17,851 nt of DNA from Eggerthellaceae bacterium UBA3686. GTDB lineage: Bacteria > Actinomycetota > Coriobacteriia > Coriobacteriales > Eggerthellaceae. Positions 1-10,335 of this stretch are shown here, piece after piece; within the stretch, counting starts at the first letter, position 1; each line of letters starts with the position of its first letter. The translations under genes were made by a program, and so were the position numbers. A model generated the notes under the pieces. That model searched no databases. It worked only from the letters and a program-made list of their open reading frames with translations, and had not been told where the DNA came from. Where the stretch lies: NCBI GenBank assembly GCA_002371495.1, contig DFIX01000054.1, positions 1-17,851 of the forward strand, written 5' to 3'.

Positions 1-1
1 T

Positions 2-22
2 CTGACCCTTTTTTCACATTTT
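2..22. repeat. Left copy of 21-bp window-terminal inverted repeat
   Basis: This begins CTGACCC, followed by six T and CACATTTT. Its exact reverse complement is at 17831-17851, the last base of the window. Pairing fails at the next inward base (23 versus 17830). The copy lies 15 bases in front of the proB start, so it is in the proB leader. The outer CTGACCC is half of a GGGTCWGACCC-type palindrome, which suggests a REP-like dispersed repeat. That class assignment is inference. Confidence 0.8.
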
Positions 23-37
23 CAGAGGAGATCGCAG

Positions 38-1153
38 ATGAAACGATTGGTTGTGAAGATTGGCTCGTCGACGCTCACGACAGGCGAAGGGCGCATCGAC
101 CATGAATACCTTGCGAAAACGGCGCGCCAGGTGGCCCAGGTCCGCGAGCAGGGCTGGCAGGTCGTCATCGTGTCGTCCGGCGCCATCGCTTGCGGGCTCG
201 AGCGGTTGGGCATGAGCGGCAAGCGTCCCGACGATATGCCGACGCAGCAGGCGGCGGCTTCGGTGGGGCAGGGGCTGTTCGCTTCGGCGTGGGGAGACGC
301 GTTTTCGAAAGTTGGCTTGTTGACCTCGGTCGTCTTGCTGACACGGCGCGACACCGCGGACCGTACGGCCTATCTGCACGCGCGCGACACGCTTAATAGG
401 CTGCTTGACTTGGGGGTGGTTCCCATCGTCAACGAGAACGACACCGTGTCGGTCGAGCAGATTCGCTTCGGTGATAACGATACGCTCGGTGCGTTGGTGT
501 CGTGCCTGATAAACGCTGACCTCAACATCATCTTGTCGGACGTCGAGGGGCTGTACACGGCCAATCCCGCCAACGACCCCGACGCCCAGATCATCAGGCG
601 CGTCGAGAGCATCGACGAGGGCATCATCTCGATTGCCGGCGGTGCCGGTTCCAAGGTGGGGTCGGGCGGCATGATCACCAAACTCAAGGCGGCCCGCATC
701 TTGGGCGTGGCGGGAATCCCGCTCGTCATCTGCTCGGGCATCCGTGCCGATGCGATAATCGACGCGGCGGCAGGGCGCGAAGTAGGCACGTTGTTTCCTG
801 CGGCGCATAAGCCCCACGAGATCACGCCCCGCAAGCTTTGGATTGCCCTGGGCGATTCGGCGCGCGGTTCGATCACGGTCGATGACGGTGCCAAGCAGGC
901 ACTGAAAAAACGCGGGAGCTCTCTTCTGGTTGTCGGCGTGGCCAGCGTCGAGGGCGCTTTCGAAGAAGGCGACATCGTCGACATCAAGGATGCGGACGGG
1001 CATCTTTTCGCACGCGGGCGCACGTCGGCGAGCCGCGACGAAGCCGAGCTTGCCATAGGGCGCACGCGCGAGCAGCTGCTGGCTAACCGTTTGCTGGCCG
1101 AAATGGCAGATAGGCCGCTCGTTCACCGCGACGAACTGGTTATCTTCGAGTAA
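38..1153 (+). CDS. proB: Glutamate 5-kinase ProB
   Basis: The enzyme phosphorylates L-glutamate to gamma-glutamyl phosphate, the first and normally proline-inhibited step of proline synthesis, in the cytoplasm. The 371-residue protein has the full two-domain form. The amino-acid kinase domain opens with VVKIGSSTLT, has NENDTVSVEQIRFGDNDT from N132 and LSDVEGLYTANP. A C-terminal PUA domain runs from about residue 260 to 371. The ATG at 38 follows a good GGAG Shine-Dalgarno at about 27-30. Stop is TAA. In many genomes proA follows proB directly, but here the next gene is nadD-yqeK after a hairpin. proA must lie upstream of the window, elsewhere, or be missing. The leader carries the left terminal repeat. 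The family assignment is secure. Confidence 0.97.
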   Translation: MKRLVVKIGSSTLTTGEGRIDHEYLAKTARQVAQVREQGWQVVIVSSGAIACGLERLGMSGKRPDDMPTQQAAASVGQGLFASAWGDAFSKVGLLTSVVLLTRRDTADRTAYLHARDTLNRLLDLGVVPIVNENDTVSVEQIRFGDNDTLGALVSCLINADLNIILSDVEGLYTANPANDPDAQIIRRVESIDEGIISIAGGAGSKVGSGGMITKLKAARILGVAGIPLVICSGIRADAIIDAAAGREVGTLFPAAHKPHEITPRKLWIALGDSARGSITVDDGAKQALKKRGSSLLVVGVASVEGAFEEGDIVDIKDADGHLFARGRTSASRDEAELAIGRTREQLLANRLLAEMADRPLVHRDELVIFE

Positions 1154-1183
1154 TGAGTCAGTCTACCTGGTAGACCGACTCAT
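1153..1183 (+). terminator. Stem-loop between proB and nadD-yqeK
   Basis: ATGAGTC (1153-1159) pairs with GACTCAT (1177-1183) and GTCTAC (1161-1166) with GTAGAC (1170-1175). There is one A/C mismatch and a CTG loop. The stem starts on the last base of the proB stop codon. No T-run follows, so it is not a canonical intrinsic terminator. It could be a processing site, a 3'-end protecting stem or a partial terminator. The structure is directly visible; its role is inferred. Confidence 0.6.
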
Positions 1184-1205
1184 CGCATGCAAAGGGGTGC
1201 GGGTA

Positions 1206-2540
1206 ATGTCGACAATTAGCGAGCGTTTCGACACGCTGGGAGCCAATGGCGCCCCGGTTCGGTTGGGGCTGATGGGAGGCACGTTCGACCCGATTCATAT
1301 CGGGCATCTGCGCGTGGCCGAAGAGATGCGCTGCTCGTTAGCGCTCGATGCTGTGCTGTTCATACCTACGGGAAACCCCGTTTTCAAGAAAGACCAGGAC
1401 GTCACTGACGCGCATCTGCGTCTGCAGATGTGCCGTCGCGCGGTCCAGGGCAATCCGCACTTCGACGTGTGTTCCATCGAAGTCGAGCGCGAGGGGCTGA
1501 CGTTCACGGTCGACACCTTGCGCGTCTTGCGTGACCACTACCCCCAAAATGTGCAGCTGTACTTCATCGTCGGGTCCGATTCGGCCTACACCATCGGCAA
1601 GTGGCGCGGAGTGCAAGAGATCGCCCAGCTGGCAAGCTTGGCCGTAGCGGCAGGGCGCCCTGGTTCGGCAAATGGCGACGAGCTGCGCGATGCCATACTC
1701 GCTGCGGCACCGTTCGATCTGCACATCGTGCAGGTATCGCCCCTCAAGGTGTCGTCAAGCGATTTACGCGAAGAGCTTGCTGGCGGCGGGCGGGGGCGCT
1801 ATTTGGTGCCCGACGCGGTCCGCGCCTTCATTGCAGAGCACGGATTGTACGCATCCGAGCAAGCGCAGCCCGATGCCGTTTCCGGCGCTAAGACCGCATC
1901 TGATTCCGATGCCCTTTCGAAGGCGTTCTTCAAGGTGCGCAAGGCAGAGCTAGCCGACCGCGTCAGCGCAAAGCGCTTCGAGCATTCGCTCGGGGTGTCG
2001 CAAGCCGCCGAGGAGCTGGCCCGCACCTACGGCGTCGACGCGAAGAAAGCGCGCATCGCGGGGCTGTTGCACGATTGGGACAAGGGCCTCGACAACGAGG
2101 GAGCCCGCGCGCGCGTCGTCGAGCTCGGCATGGTCGACGAGCTCGACCCGTGGGTGGTGCAGTGCATGCCCAACGTGCTGCACGGCAAGACTGCCGCTCG
2201 CGCGCTTAAACGCGAGTTTCCCCAGATCCCGGCTGATGTGCTACAGGCTATCGACCGGCACACGACGGCTGCCGAGGACATGTCGCCGCTCGACATGGTG
2301 CTCTACATCGCCGACGCCGTCGAGCCCAACCGGCAGTTCGGCCGCATCGACGAGCTGCGCAGCGCAGTGGGGCGCGTCTCCCTCGAGGAGCTGTACTTCC
2401 AAACATATGAATATTGGACATTTCTGCTCCTCGAGCGCAAGAAGCCGCTGCATCCTGATACCATGCGCATCTGGAATTCGATAGCCCTGCGTAGGCAGGC
2501 CGCCAAGGAAAAGCTCAAGAGAGGAAAGAACCAGAAATGA
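1206..2540 (+). CDS. nadD: NadD-YqeK fusion: nicotinate-nucleotide adenylyltransferase with HD-domain hydrolase
   Basis: Two enzymes are joined in one 444-residue chain. Residues about 18-215 are NadD, which adenylates nicotinate mononucleotide to deamido-NAD. The nucleotidyltransferase motif GGTFDPIHIGH is at residues 24-34, and SSSDLR at 183-188 matches the family's SSTxIR loop. After a short, poorly conserved linker (about 216-240), residues 245-430 form a YqeK-type HD domain. This family is known for symmetrical diadenosine tetraphosphate hydrolysis. Its metal ligands are visible as H260, H289-D290, H326, H352 and D370. ATG 1206 is preferred over the in-frame GTG at 1197, because AAGGGG at 1192-1197 sits 8 bases before the ATG and overlaps the GTG. 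The stop overlaps the rsfS start (ATGA), so the two are translationally coupled. Usually nadD and yqeK are separate neighbours. Confidence 0.95.
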   Translation: MSTISERFDTLGANGAPVRLGLMGGTFDPIHIGHLRVAEEMRCSLALDAVLFIPTGNPVFKKDQDVTDAHLRLQMCRRAVQGNPHFDVCSIEVEREGLTFTVDTLRVLRDHYPQNVQLYFIVGSDSAYTIGKWRGVQEIAQLASLAVAAGRPGSANGDELRDAILAAAPFDLHIVQVSPLKVSSSDLREELAGGGRGRYLVPDAVRAFIAEHGLYASEQAQPDAVSGAKTASDSDALSKAFFKVRKAELADRVSAKRFEHSLGVSQAAEELARTYGVDAKKARIAGLLHDWDKGLDNEGARARVVELGMVDELDPWVVQCMPNVLHGKTAARALKREFPQIPADVLQAIDRHTTAAEDMSPLDMVLYIADAVEPNRQFGRIDELRSAVGRVSLEELYFQTYEYWTFLLLERKKPLHPDTMRIWNSIALRRQAAKEKLKRGKNQK

Positions 2541-3001
2541 CCGAGCTGACACCCAAGGACTACGCCATAATCGCCGCACGCGCCGCCGACGAGAAGAAGG
2601 CGACCGATATCATCGTGCAGAACGTCGGCGAGATCATCAGTGTGACCGAGTTTTTCGTCATTGTGACCGCGGCCAACAACCGCCAGGTCAATGCCATTAT
2701 CGATGCCATCGAGGAAGCCGAGCGCCTGCAGGCGGGCATTAAGCCGCTGCATCGCGAAGAGACTCGCGACGGCTCGTGGGAGCTGCTCGATTACGGTAGC
2801 GTCGTCGTGCACGTGTTCCAGCCCGAGACCCGCGAGTACTACCGCCTCGAGGCGCTGTGGAACGATGCGCCGGTTATGGACCTTGCAGCTGAAGCGGGCA
2901 TTACTGACGCCGTGTATTCCGACCGCATTGCCGCCATGCTCGGCGACCGCGAAACCGCCGATGCTTCCCTCGACGAGAATCGCCAGGAGACTGAAGAGTA
3001 G
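2537..3001 (+). CDS. rsfS: Ribosomal silencing factor RsfS
   Basis: RsfS binds uL14 on the large ribosomal subunit and blocks subunit joining when nutrients are low. The 154-residue protein has the family core. DIIVQNVGEIISVTEFFVIV is followed by the NRQVNAIID helix and the GSWELLDYGSVVVHVF strand pair, with EYYRLEALW near the end. Residues after about 120 form an acidic tail (ending in ENRQETEE), longer than the compact family core. ATG 2537 overlaps the previous stop by 4 bases and has a GAGAGG-like ribosome site at about 2518-2524, as expected for the conserved nadD-rsfS pair. The TAG stop at 2999-3001 is part of a 10-bp direct repeat made by the element inserted behind it, so the coding sequence is intact. 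Confidence 0.95.
   Translation: MTELTPKDYAIIAARAADEKKATDIIVQNVGEIISVTEFFVIVTAANNRQVNAIIDAIEEAERLQAGIKPLHREETRDGSWELLDYGSVVVHVFQPETREYYRLEALWNDAPVMDLAAEAGITDAVYSDRIAAMLGDRETADASLDENRQETEE
2992..3001. repeat. Left target-site duplication of the MITE
   Basis: TGAAGAGTAG, the last codons of rsfS, is repeated exactly at 3157-3166. The two copies directly abut the terminal inverted repeats of the element at 3002-3156. Confidence 0.8.
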
Positions 3002-3156
3002 TTACTGCTCACACTGGCTTCTCGATCGTCCGCCCAGGTCGGCGGCAGGGCGCTAGGCCTACGGTTCCTCGCGTTTTGCGTAAAGCAGAAGTCAGTAGCT
3101 GCGCAAGCGGCTACGCACCCTGCCGCCGACCTGGTCTACTGCGGTCTGAACAGTAA
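3002..3156. mobile_element. MITE-like non-coding transposable element, 155 bp
   Basis: The ends are inverted repeats: TTACTGCTCACAC (3002-3014) and the reverse complement of 3144-3156, TTACTGTTCAGAC, with 11 of 13 bases matching. Inside is a second, perfect 17-bp inverted repeat, CCAGGTCGGCGGCAGGG (3034-3050) against 3118-3134, so most of the element can fold into a hairpin. A 10-bp direct repeat (TGAAGAGTAG) touches both ends, the hallmark of transposition. The element has no room for a transposase and must have been moved in trans. I cannot name the parent insertion-sequence family. It separates rsfS from the regulator promoter at 3190. Confidence 0.8.
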
Positions 3157-3166
3157 TGAAGAGTAG
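3157..3166. repeat. Right target-site duplication of the MITE
   Basis: TGAAGAGTAG is an exact copy of 2992-3001, starting on the base after the element's last base. Confidence 0.8.
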
Positions 3167-3185
3167 CCGAGAGGTTTCCTGTTTA

Positions 3186-3217
3186 GAACTTGCAAACCCT
3201 CGCAAGTTCTTTAGAAT
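3186..3217 (+). promoter_or_regulatory. Promoter with overlapping palindromic operator for the STAND/SARP regulator
   Basis: GAACTTGC (3186-3193) and GCAAGTTC (3202-3209) form a perfect 8-8-8 inverted repeat. The left half overlaps a -35-like TTGCAA (3190-3195). A 16-base spacer leads to a -10-like TAGAAT (3212-3217). The position, about 50 bases before the regulator's ribosome site, suggests repression or autoregulation at the promoter. The repeat is seen in the sequence; the promoter function and the protein that binds are inferred. Confidence 0.6.
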
Positions 3218-3264
3218 ATAACCAGCTTGACCAGAGCGGACAGCCTGAGGAAGGCTGTGCTCTC

Positions 3265-5847
3265 ATGTCTGGTTTCATCACAAAGGCGGCCTGTTCGGGC
3301 CACCGTCCCACCCAATTCGCAGGATACGCAGGCTACCAGCGATCCGAACTCGTCGCCCGGCTGCTTAAGGAGCGCTCGATCGCGCGCTTCGTGGTCGCGC
3401 CCGTCGGCTACGGCAAGACGAGCTTGCTGGTCGATTATGCCGAGACGATGTTCTCGTGGGTTCACGTTTTCTGGGTGAATGGGCAAAGCCCCTGCTTCAT
3501 CCGCGACCTTGACGACGGAATCATCGCGTCGGGGTGCAAATCAGTTGATACCAACGTCCGTTTGGTCGTGTTCGACGATGTCCCGGTGCTCAGCGCCGAG
3601 CGAGCTGTGCTGTTCTCGCGGCAAATCGATGAGCTGCTTGCAGCACAATGCGAGGTGATTGTTGCCTGCACGCCGCGTTGCGACGTGCTCGGGAAGCTAC
3701 AACGCGATCGATTGCGCATTGGGCCGCGCGACCTGCTGCTCGACGATGCCGAAGTCGATGGCGCCCGAAGCGCGGACGAGCGCCTGCGGGTGCCTGCAAG
3801 CCAGGTACCCGACGCGCAGCGAGTCGCAGCGCTTGCGTGGGGCGGCGCCGATGCGGGCGTCCCTTTTGTGAAAGCGAGCCTGAAAGAGCAGATGCCGGCA
3901 GATTTGGTCTTGAGTATGACCAGCATGTACGTAATGCGTCAGGGCAGCATCGAGGATTTAGGGGCGATAGGAGTCGCCGACTTGGAGTTGGTTGCCGAGA
4001 TGACCCAGGAGTACCCGCATCTGGGGTTCGACCCCGAGACCGGCCGTTTCCTAACACCGGAGCTCGAGGCGGAAGATCTGAAAGCCGCATTGCGCGGCGT
4101 CCTCGACAAGGCGCTTGATGCGTCGCCGTTCGAACGCCAGGAAGAGCTGATCTGGGCATGGGCTAACCTGCTTGCGGCCCAAGAGGGTTCGTGCGGTCGG
4201 GCCTGCAATATCGTGCGGGTGCTCTGCCCACGCGCCAAGCGGTTGGACTGGCTCGTGCGCAACGCGGTAAACATCGTGCGATGCGGACGTTTCTACGAAG
4301 GCCTGCTCCTGGTCAACTCGATGCAGGTGTCCTACCGTGATTCGACTGTCGGCGGAAAGCAGACGCGCGACACCTTCGAAGCGGTATGCCGCATGATGCT
4401 CGGTGACGAGGTCGAAGCGACTCGCCTGGCAAAGAAAGTCGCCTTCGGCGATGCAGAGCAGCCAGCCCGCATCTGCTCGTTGCTGGTCCTTGCTCGCTGC
4501 GCATCCGACGCCGTGCGCCAGAAAGCCCAGGCGGTGCTCGGCGATTCCGCACGCGCGTTTGCCGACGGGCCTGTCGAGGTTCTTTCGCCTTGGGCACAGA
4601 TCGCCGTCTCTTGGAGCCTGGTGACAGACGTCGATGCCTTGGCAGTTTGGTGGGGGCGTCTTTTTGAGGGAAATGCCCAGCCCATGGTGTTGGGCTTGAC
4701 GGCATCTTGGCTGTTCTCGGCCATAGCGGGTCGGCATGCCGCTGGCGAGGAGTTTCCGATGCCGCAGGTGGTGCCTGCCGTGGCGGCGGTCGAACGCTAC
4801 GTGCGATCAGCGCTTGCCAGCGGTTCCGACGAGCGTCAGAGCTACTTCATGCTCTCGGCTGGGCTTGCGCTCGAGGAGGCGCATATGAAGGGCGTCCCCT
4901 TGGCCGAAGGCCCTCTTCCCTCTGCGACCCTGCTCGCTTTGCGCCACGTCGAATTCGCTGTTGCCGCGCAGAGGGCGCGGTTCGCGCGCGAATGCGCTGC
5001 CGGCAAGATGCAGGCGTCGGCCCTTCCAGGTGGTGACGGGCTCCAGGTGCCGGGCAGGGTCGAAGTCGCCGAGGCCAAGATGGTGCGCAACGTGCCCGTC
5101 CTGAAGCTGAAGATGTTCGGGCGCTTCGAAGTGATCATCGGCGATGTGCCCGTCGACGAGCGGGCGTTCAGCCGCAAGCATGTCAGGCAGCTGCTGCTGG
5201 TGCTTGCCTCGAACCTCGGAAGGGACCTGTCGCGCGATTCGCTCGCAAAGATGCTTTGGCCCGACGCCACAGAGCATATTGCCCGCAAGAATCTGTATAC
5301 CACCTGGTCGAGGCTTAGGTCAGCGCTCTCGCTCACCGACGGTTCGTGCCCGTACCTGCTGCGGCACCAGTATGGGTACAGCCTCGACGAGCGCCACGTG
5401 CGCTGCGATGTGGCGCGCTTGAACGAAATCTGCCGCGAGCTGTTGTTCGGCAGGCCCGATTTCAGGGGCTGGGCGGCGCTCTACACAGAACTCGACCGCG
5501 ATTTTGCAAACGAGTTGCTGCCGTCGGAAGATGACGAAGGCGTCGTGTCGCGCATACGCAGCGAATGCCGCTCTCGTCTGGTCGATGCGTTGGTGTCGGC
5601 GACGCAGAGCGTTATCGACGGCGGAAACTTGCAGCTTGCAATATGGTTCGGCCGCAGTGCGATCGGCCATGACGAAACCCGCGAGGACGCCTATGTGGCG
5701 CTCATGCGTGCCCAGGTAGCCAACGGCCAGCGCACGGCCGCGATCATGACCTACCACCAATGTCGGCGTGTGCTCGCCGACAAGCTCGGCGTAGATCCCT
5801 CGCCCGAAACCAACGCGTTTTACGAGAGCCTCTTGGACTCCGAATAA
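3265..5847 (+). CDS. STAND-ATPase transcriptional regulator with C-terminal SARP/BTAD output
   Basis: This is a large signal-integrating transcription factor, 860 residues from ATG 3265. The N-terminal P-loop ATPase resembles MalT-type STAND proteins. Walker A APVGYGKT is at 45-52, and the Walker B strand LVVFDD ends at D104-D105. The middle (about 150-600) is mostly helical, without a motif I recognise, and is the likely sensor and oligomerisation region. From residue 613 (LKLKMFGRFEVII) comes a winged helix of the OmpR/SARP kind. A BTAD helical repeat domain follows and ends with VLADKLGVDPSPETNAFYESL. The open frame extends up to TTG 3190, but that codon lies in the promoter. ATG 3265 has AGGAAGG at 3248-3254, 10 bases away. 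The gene stands alone between the MITE and secA. The ligand and targets are unknown; STAND regulators are typically switched by a small molecule or protein. Confidence 0.85.
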   Translation: MSGFITKAACSGHRPTQFAGYAGYQRSELVARLLKERSIARFVVAPVGYGKTSLLVDYAETMFSWVHVFWVNGQSPCFIRDLDDGIIASGCKSVDTNVRLVVFDDVPVLSAERAVLFSRQIDELLAAQCEVIVACTPRCDVLGKLQRDRLRIGPRDLLLDDAEVDGARSADERLRVPASQVPDAQRVAALAWGGADAGVPFVKASLKEQMPADLVLSMTSMYVMRQGSIEDLGAIGVADLELVAEMTQEYPHLGFDPETGRFLTPELEAEDLKAALRGVLDKALDASPFERQEELIWAWANLLAAQEGSCGRACNIVRVLCPRAKRLDWLVRNAVNIVRCGRFYEGLLLVNSMQVSYRDSTVGGKQTRDTFEAVCRMMLGDEVEATRLAKKVAFGDAEQPARICSLLVLARCASDAVRQKAQAVLGDSARAFADGPVEVLSPWAQIAVSWSLVTDVDALAVWWGRLFEGNAQPMVLGLTASWLFSAIAGRHAAGEEFPMPQVVPAVAAVERYVRSALASGSDERQSYFMLSAGLALEEAHMKGVPLAEGPLPSATLLALRHVEFAVAAQRARFARECAAGKMQASALPGGDGLQVPGRVEVAEAKMVRNVPVLKLKMFGRFEVIIGDVPVDERAFSRKHVRQLLLVLASNLGRDLSRDSLAKMLWPDATEHIARKNLYTTWSRLRSALSLTDGSCPYLLRHQYGYSLDERHVRCDVARLNEICRELLFGRPDFRGWAALYTELDRDFANELLPSEDDEGVVSRIRSECRSRLVDALVSATQSVIDGGNLQLAIWFGRSAIGHDETREDAYVALMRAQVANGQRTAAIMTYHQCRRVLADKLGVDPSPETNAFYESLLDSE

Positions 5848-5882
5848 CAATGGGAAGATAGCGGGGGCGTAGCTCGTTGTCG

Positions 5883-5940
5883 TATCCCACCGCGTCCGTC
5901 CGGGTAGGGGCGCCTCCACCCACGCTGACGCGGTGGGATA
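5883..5940. repeat. Intergenic palindrome, family A copy 1
   Basis: TATCCCACCGCGTC (5883-5896) pairs perfectly with GACGCGGTGGGATA (5927-5940), and the middle is itself nearly palindromic around GGCGCC. Read on the minus strand, its first 33 bases match the outer part of copy 3 (12362-12482) at about 25 of 33 positions. GGTGGAGGCGC is shared exactly with copy 2 at 10138-10148. It lies 35 bases behind the regulator stop and may also act as a transcription barrier, but no T-run follows. Confidence 0.75.
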
Positions 5941-6030
5941 GGTCACGATTGCTGTGCTTGTTTGCGTGGATGCGGTGGGGTGGTCGTGGGTTAGGTAACG
6001 GGGACTTCTCGTGTCTTATTGGTCAAGGCA

Positions 6031-6055
6031 GGGTGTCAAGCGACGCCCGTATGAT
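6031..6055 (+). promoter_or_regulatory. Putative secA promoter region
   Basis: A -10-like TATGAT is at 6050-6055, with no convincing -35 at the usual spacing. Just before it, GGGTGTC (6031-6037) and GACGCCC (6042-6048) form an inverted repeat with one wobble pair, which could be an operator. TTTAAG follows the -10 after four bases, as it also does at the tkt promoter. The evidence is pattern only. Confidence 0.35.
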
Positions 6056-6107
6056 ACTGTTTAAGGGTTTTGAACACATCAGTCATAGCAGAAGGACGGC
6101 AAGGTAC

Positions 6108-8980
<2,873 letters not shown>

Positions 8981-8981
<1 letters not shown>

Positions 8982-10072
8982 TGGAAATAGACGCAAAGAC
9001 AATAGAGCAGCTGGGCCAGCGCGTCGCGGACGCGCGGGCCTACCTGCACATCGAAGAGAAAGCCTCCGAGCTGCATAAGCTCGACGAAGAGACGGCTCAG
9101 CCCGGCTTCTGGGACGATACGGCCCATGCACAGGCGGTGTCGAAGCGCGCGGGCAACCTGCGCGAGACGATTCGCGAGTACGAAAGTGCCGAGGGCCTGT
9201 TCGAGGATGTGCAGACGGCCTACGAACTTGCCGAAGAGGACGAGGCGTTCGCGGCCGAGGCATCCGAGGCGGCCGCGCGTCTCGAGCCGATGCTCGATGC
9301 GCTGGAGCTGTCGTCGTGGTTCACGGGGCAGTTCGACGAGGGCGACGCGATCCTTACGGTGAACCCCGGCCAGGGTGGCCTCGAGGCCAACGACTGGGCC
9401 GACATGCTTTTCAAAATGTACACGCGTTACGGCGAGCACAAAGGATGGAAGGTCCATGTGCTCGACGTCACCTACGCCGAGGGCCTGGGAATAGATCGTG
9501 CGACGATTCAGCTCGAAGGCCGCAACGCCTACGGCATGCTGCGCTCCGAAATCGGCGTTCATCGCCTGGTGCGCATATCGCCGACCGATGTGAAGGCACG
9601 TCGGCACACCACCTTCGCGAGCGTCGAGCTGTTGCCAGTCCTGCCCGACGACATCGAGGTCAACCTCGATCCCAACGATGTGCGCGTCGATGTGTACCGC
9701 TCGAGCGGGCCCGGTGGCCAATGCGTCAACACGACCGATTCGGCCGTACGCCTGACACACCTTCCCACCGGCATCGTGGTCACCTGCCAAAACCAGAAAT
9801 CGCAGCTGCAGAACAAGGAAGCAGCCTTCCGCGTGCTGAAGGCCAAGCTCTACGAACTCGAGGAGGCCAAGCGTGCCGCCGAGATCGAGGAGCTGCGCGG
9901 CGAGCGCATGGACAACTCGTTCGGCAGCCAGATCCGCAACTACGTGCTGTACCCCTACCAGATGGTGAAGGACCTGCGCAGCGGCGTCGAGACCGGCAAC
10001 GTCGATGCCGTCCTCGGCGGCGACCTGGACCAATTCATCATCGGCTACCACAAGTGGAAAGCCAGCCAATAG
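8981..10072 (+). CDS. prfB: Peptide chain release factor 2 (RF2)
   Basis: RF2 releases the finished peptide at UAA and UGA stop codons. The 363-residue protein has the family layout: an N-terminal helical domain, the NPGQGGLEANDWADML segment, a decoding domain, the catalytic GGQ (G245-G246-Q247 in SSGPGGQCVNTTDSAVRLTH), and the conserved FGSQIRNYVLYPYQMVKD end. Two points stand out. First, the decoding tripeptide, normally Ser-Pro-Phe, reads S200-P201-T202 (HRLVRISPTDVKARRHT). Second, the frame is continuous, without the autoregulatory CTTTGA frameshift near codon 25 found in many bacteria. The start overlaps the secA stop (TAATG), implying coupled translation. AGGA at 8974-8977 is close and only a weak ribosome site. 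RF1 is excluded by the overall sequence pattern. Confidence 0.95.
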
Positions 10073-10091
10073 CCAGATAGAGCCCTGCGTC

Positions 10092-10115
10092 GGTGCAAAA
10101 GGGAGCACCCTTTTT
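10092..10115 (+). terminator. Rho-independent terminator behind prfB
   Basis: GGTGC (10092-10096) pairs with GCACC (10105-10109). The alternative AAAAGGG/CCCTTTT pairing gives a symmetric A-tract/T-tract hairpin, and CTTTTT closes the structure. It is 20 bases past the prfB stop and is the likely end of the secA-prfB transcript. Confidence 0.75.
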
Positions 10116-10278
10116 GTCGCCCCCCGCGTTTTCGCAGGTGGAGGCGCGCTCCGGCTTGGCTTCGGCTTAACCTAAGTGTATTGGTTCCTGACTACGCTTC
10201 GCGTATTCAGGAACCAATACACTTAGGTTAAGCCGAAGCCAAGCGAACACGTACCACCGCCTGCGCTTTCGCAGGACG
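10115..10278. repeat. Intergenic palindrome, family A copy 2 (long hairpin)
   Basis: The core is a perfect 38-bp inverted repeat: 10154-10191 against 10207-10244. It is capped by TACGC-TTC-GCGTA after one mismatch, making a 91-base near-perfect hairpin. The outer flanks (CGCAGGTGGAGG on the left, CCACCGCCTGCG on the right) continue the symmetry imperfectly. A small hairpin, CCTGCG-CTTT-CGCAGG, is at 10260-10275. Bases 10125-10182 match the reverse complement of 12417-12474 in copy 3 at 48 of 58 positions without gaps. No open frame or transposase is present. With the terminator in front, it fills most of the 333-bp prfB-tkt gap. Confidence 0.85.
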
Positions 10279-10335
10279 TAACAGGTATAGGGGTATTTCC
10301 TTTTGCGCATGGGATGTCGTGCGGATTCGGAGAAA

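Noticed and set aside
1197..1205. GTG start for NadD-YqeK
   Set aside because: The AAGGGG ribosome site overlaps this GTG. The ATG nine bases later has correct spacing.
3190..3264. TTG start 25 codons upstream for the STAND regulator
   Set aside because: The TTG is part of the -35/operator dyad and has no ribosome site. ATG 3265 has AGGAAGG at good spacing.
5877..6107. A 77-codon N-terminal extension of SecA
   Set aside because: It would translate the intergenic palindrome and promoter region. SecA homology begins at the ATG at 6108, which has a ribosome site.
9040..9070. Programmed frameshift in prfB
   Set aside because: No CTTTGA or in-frame early stop is present. The gene reads through in one frame.
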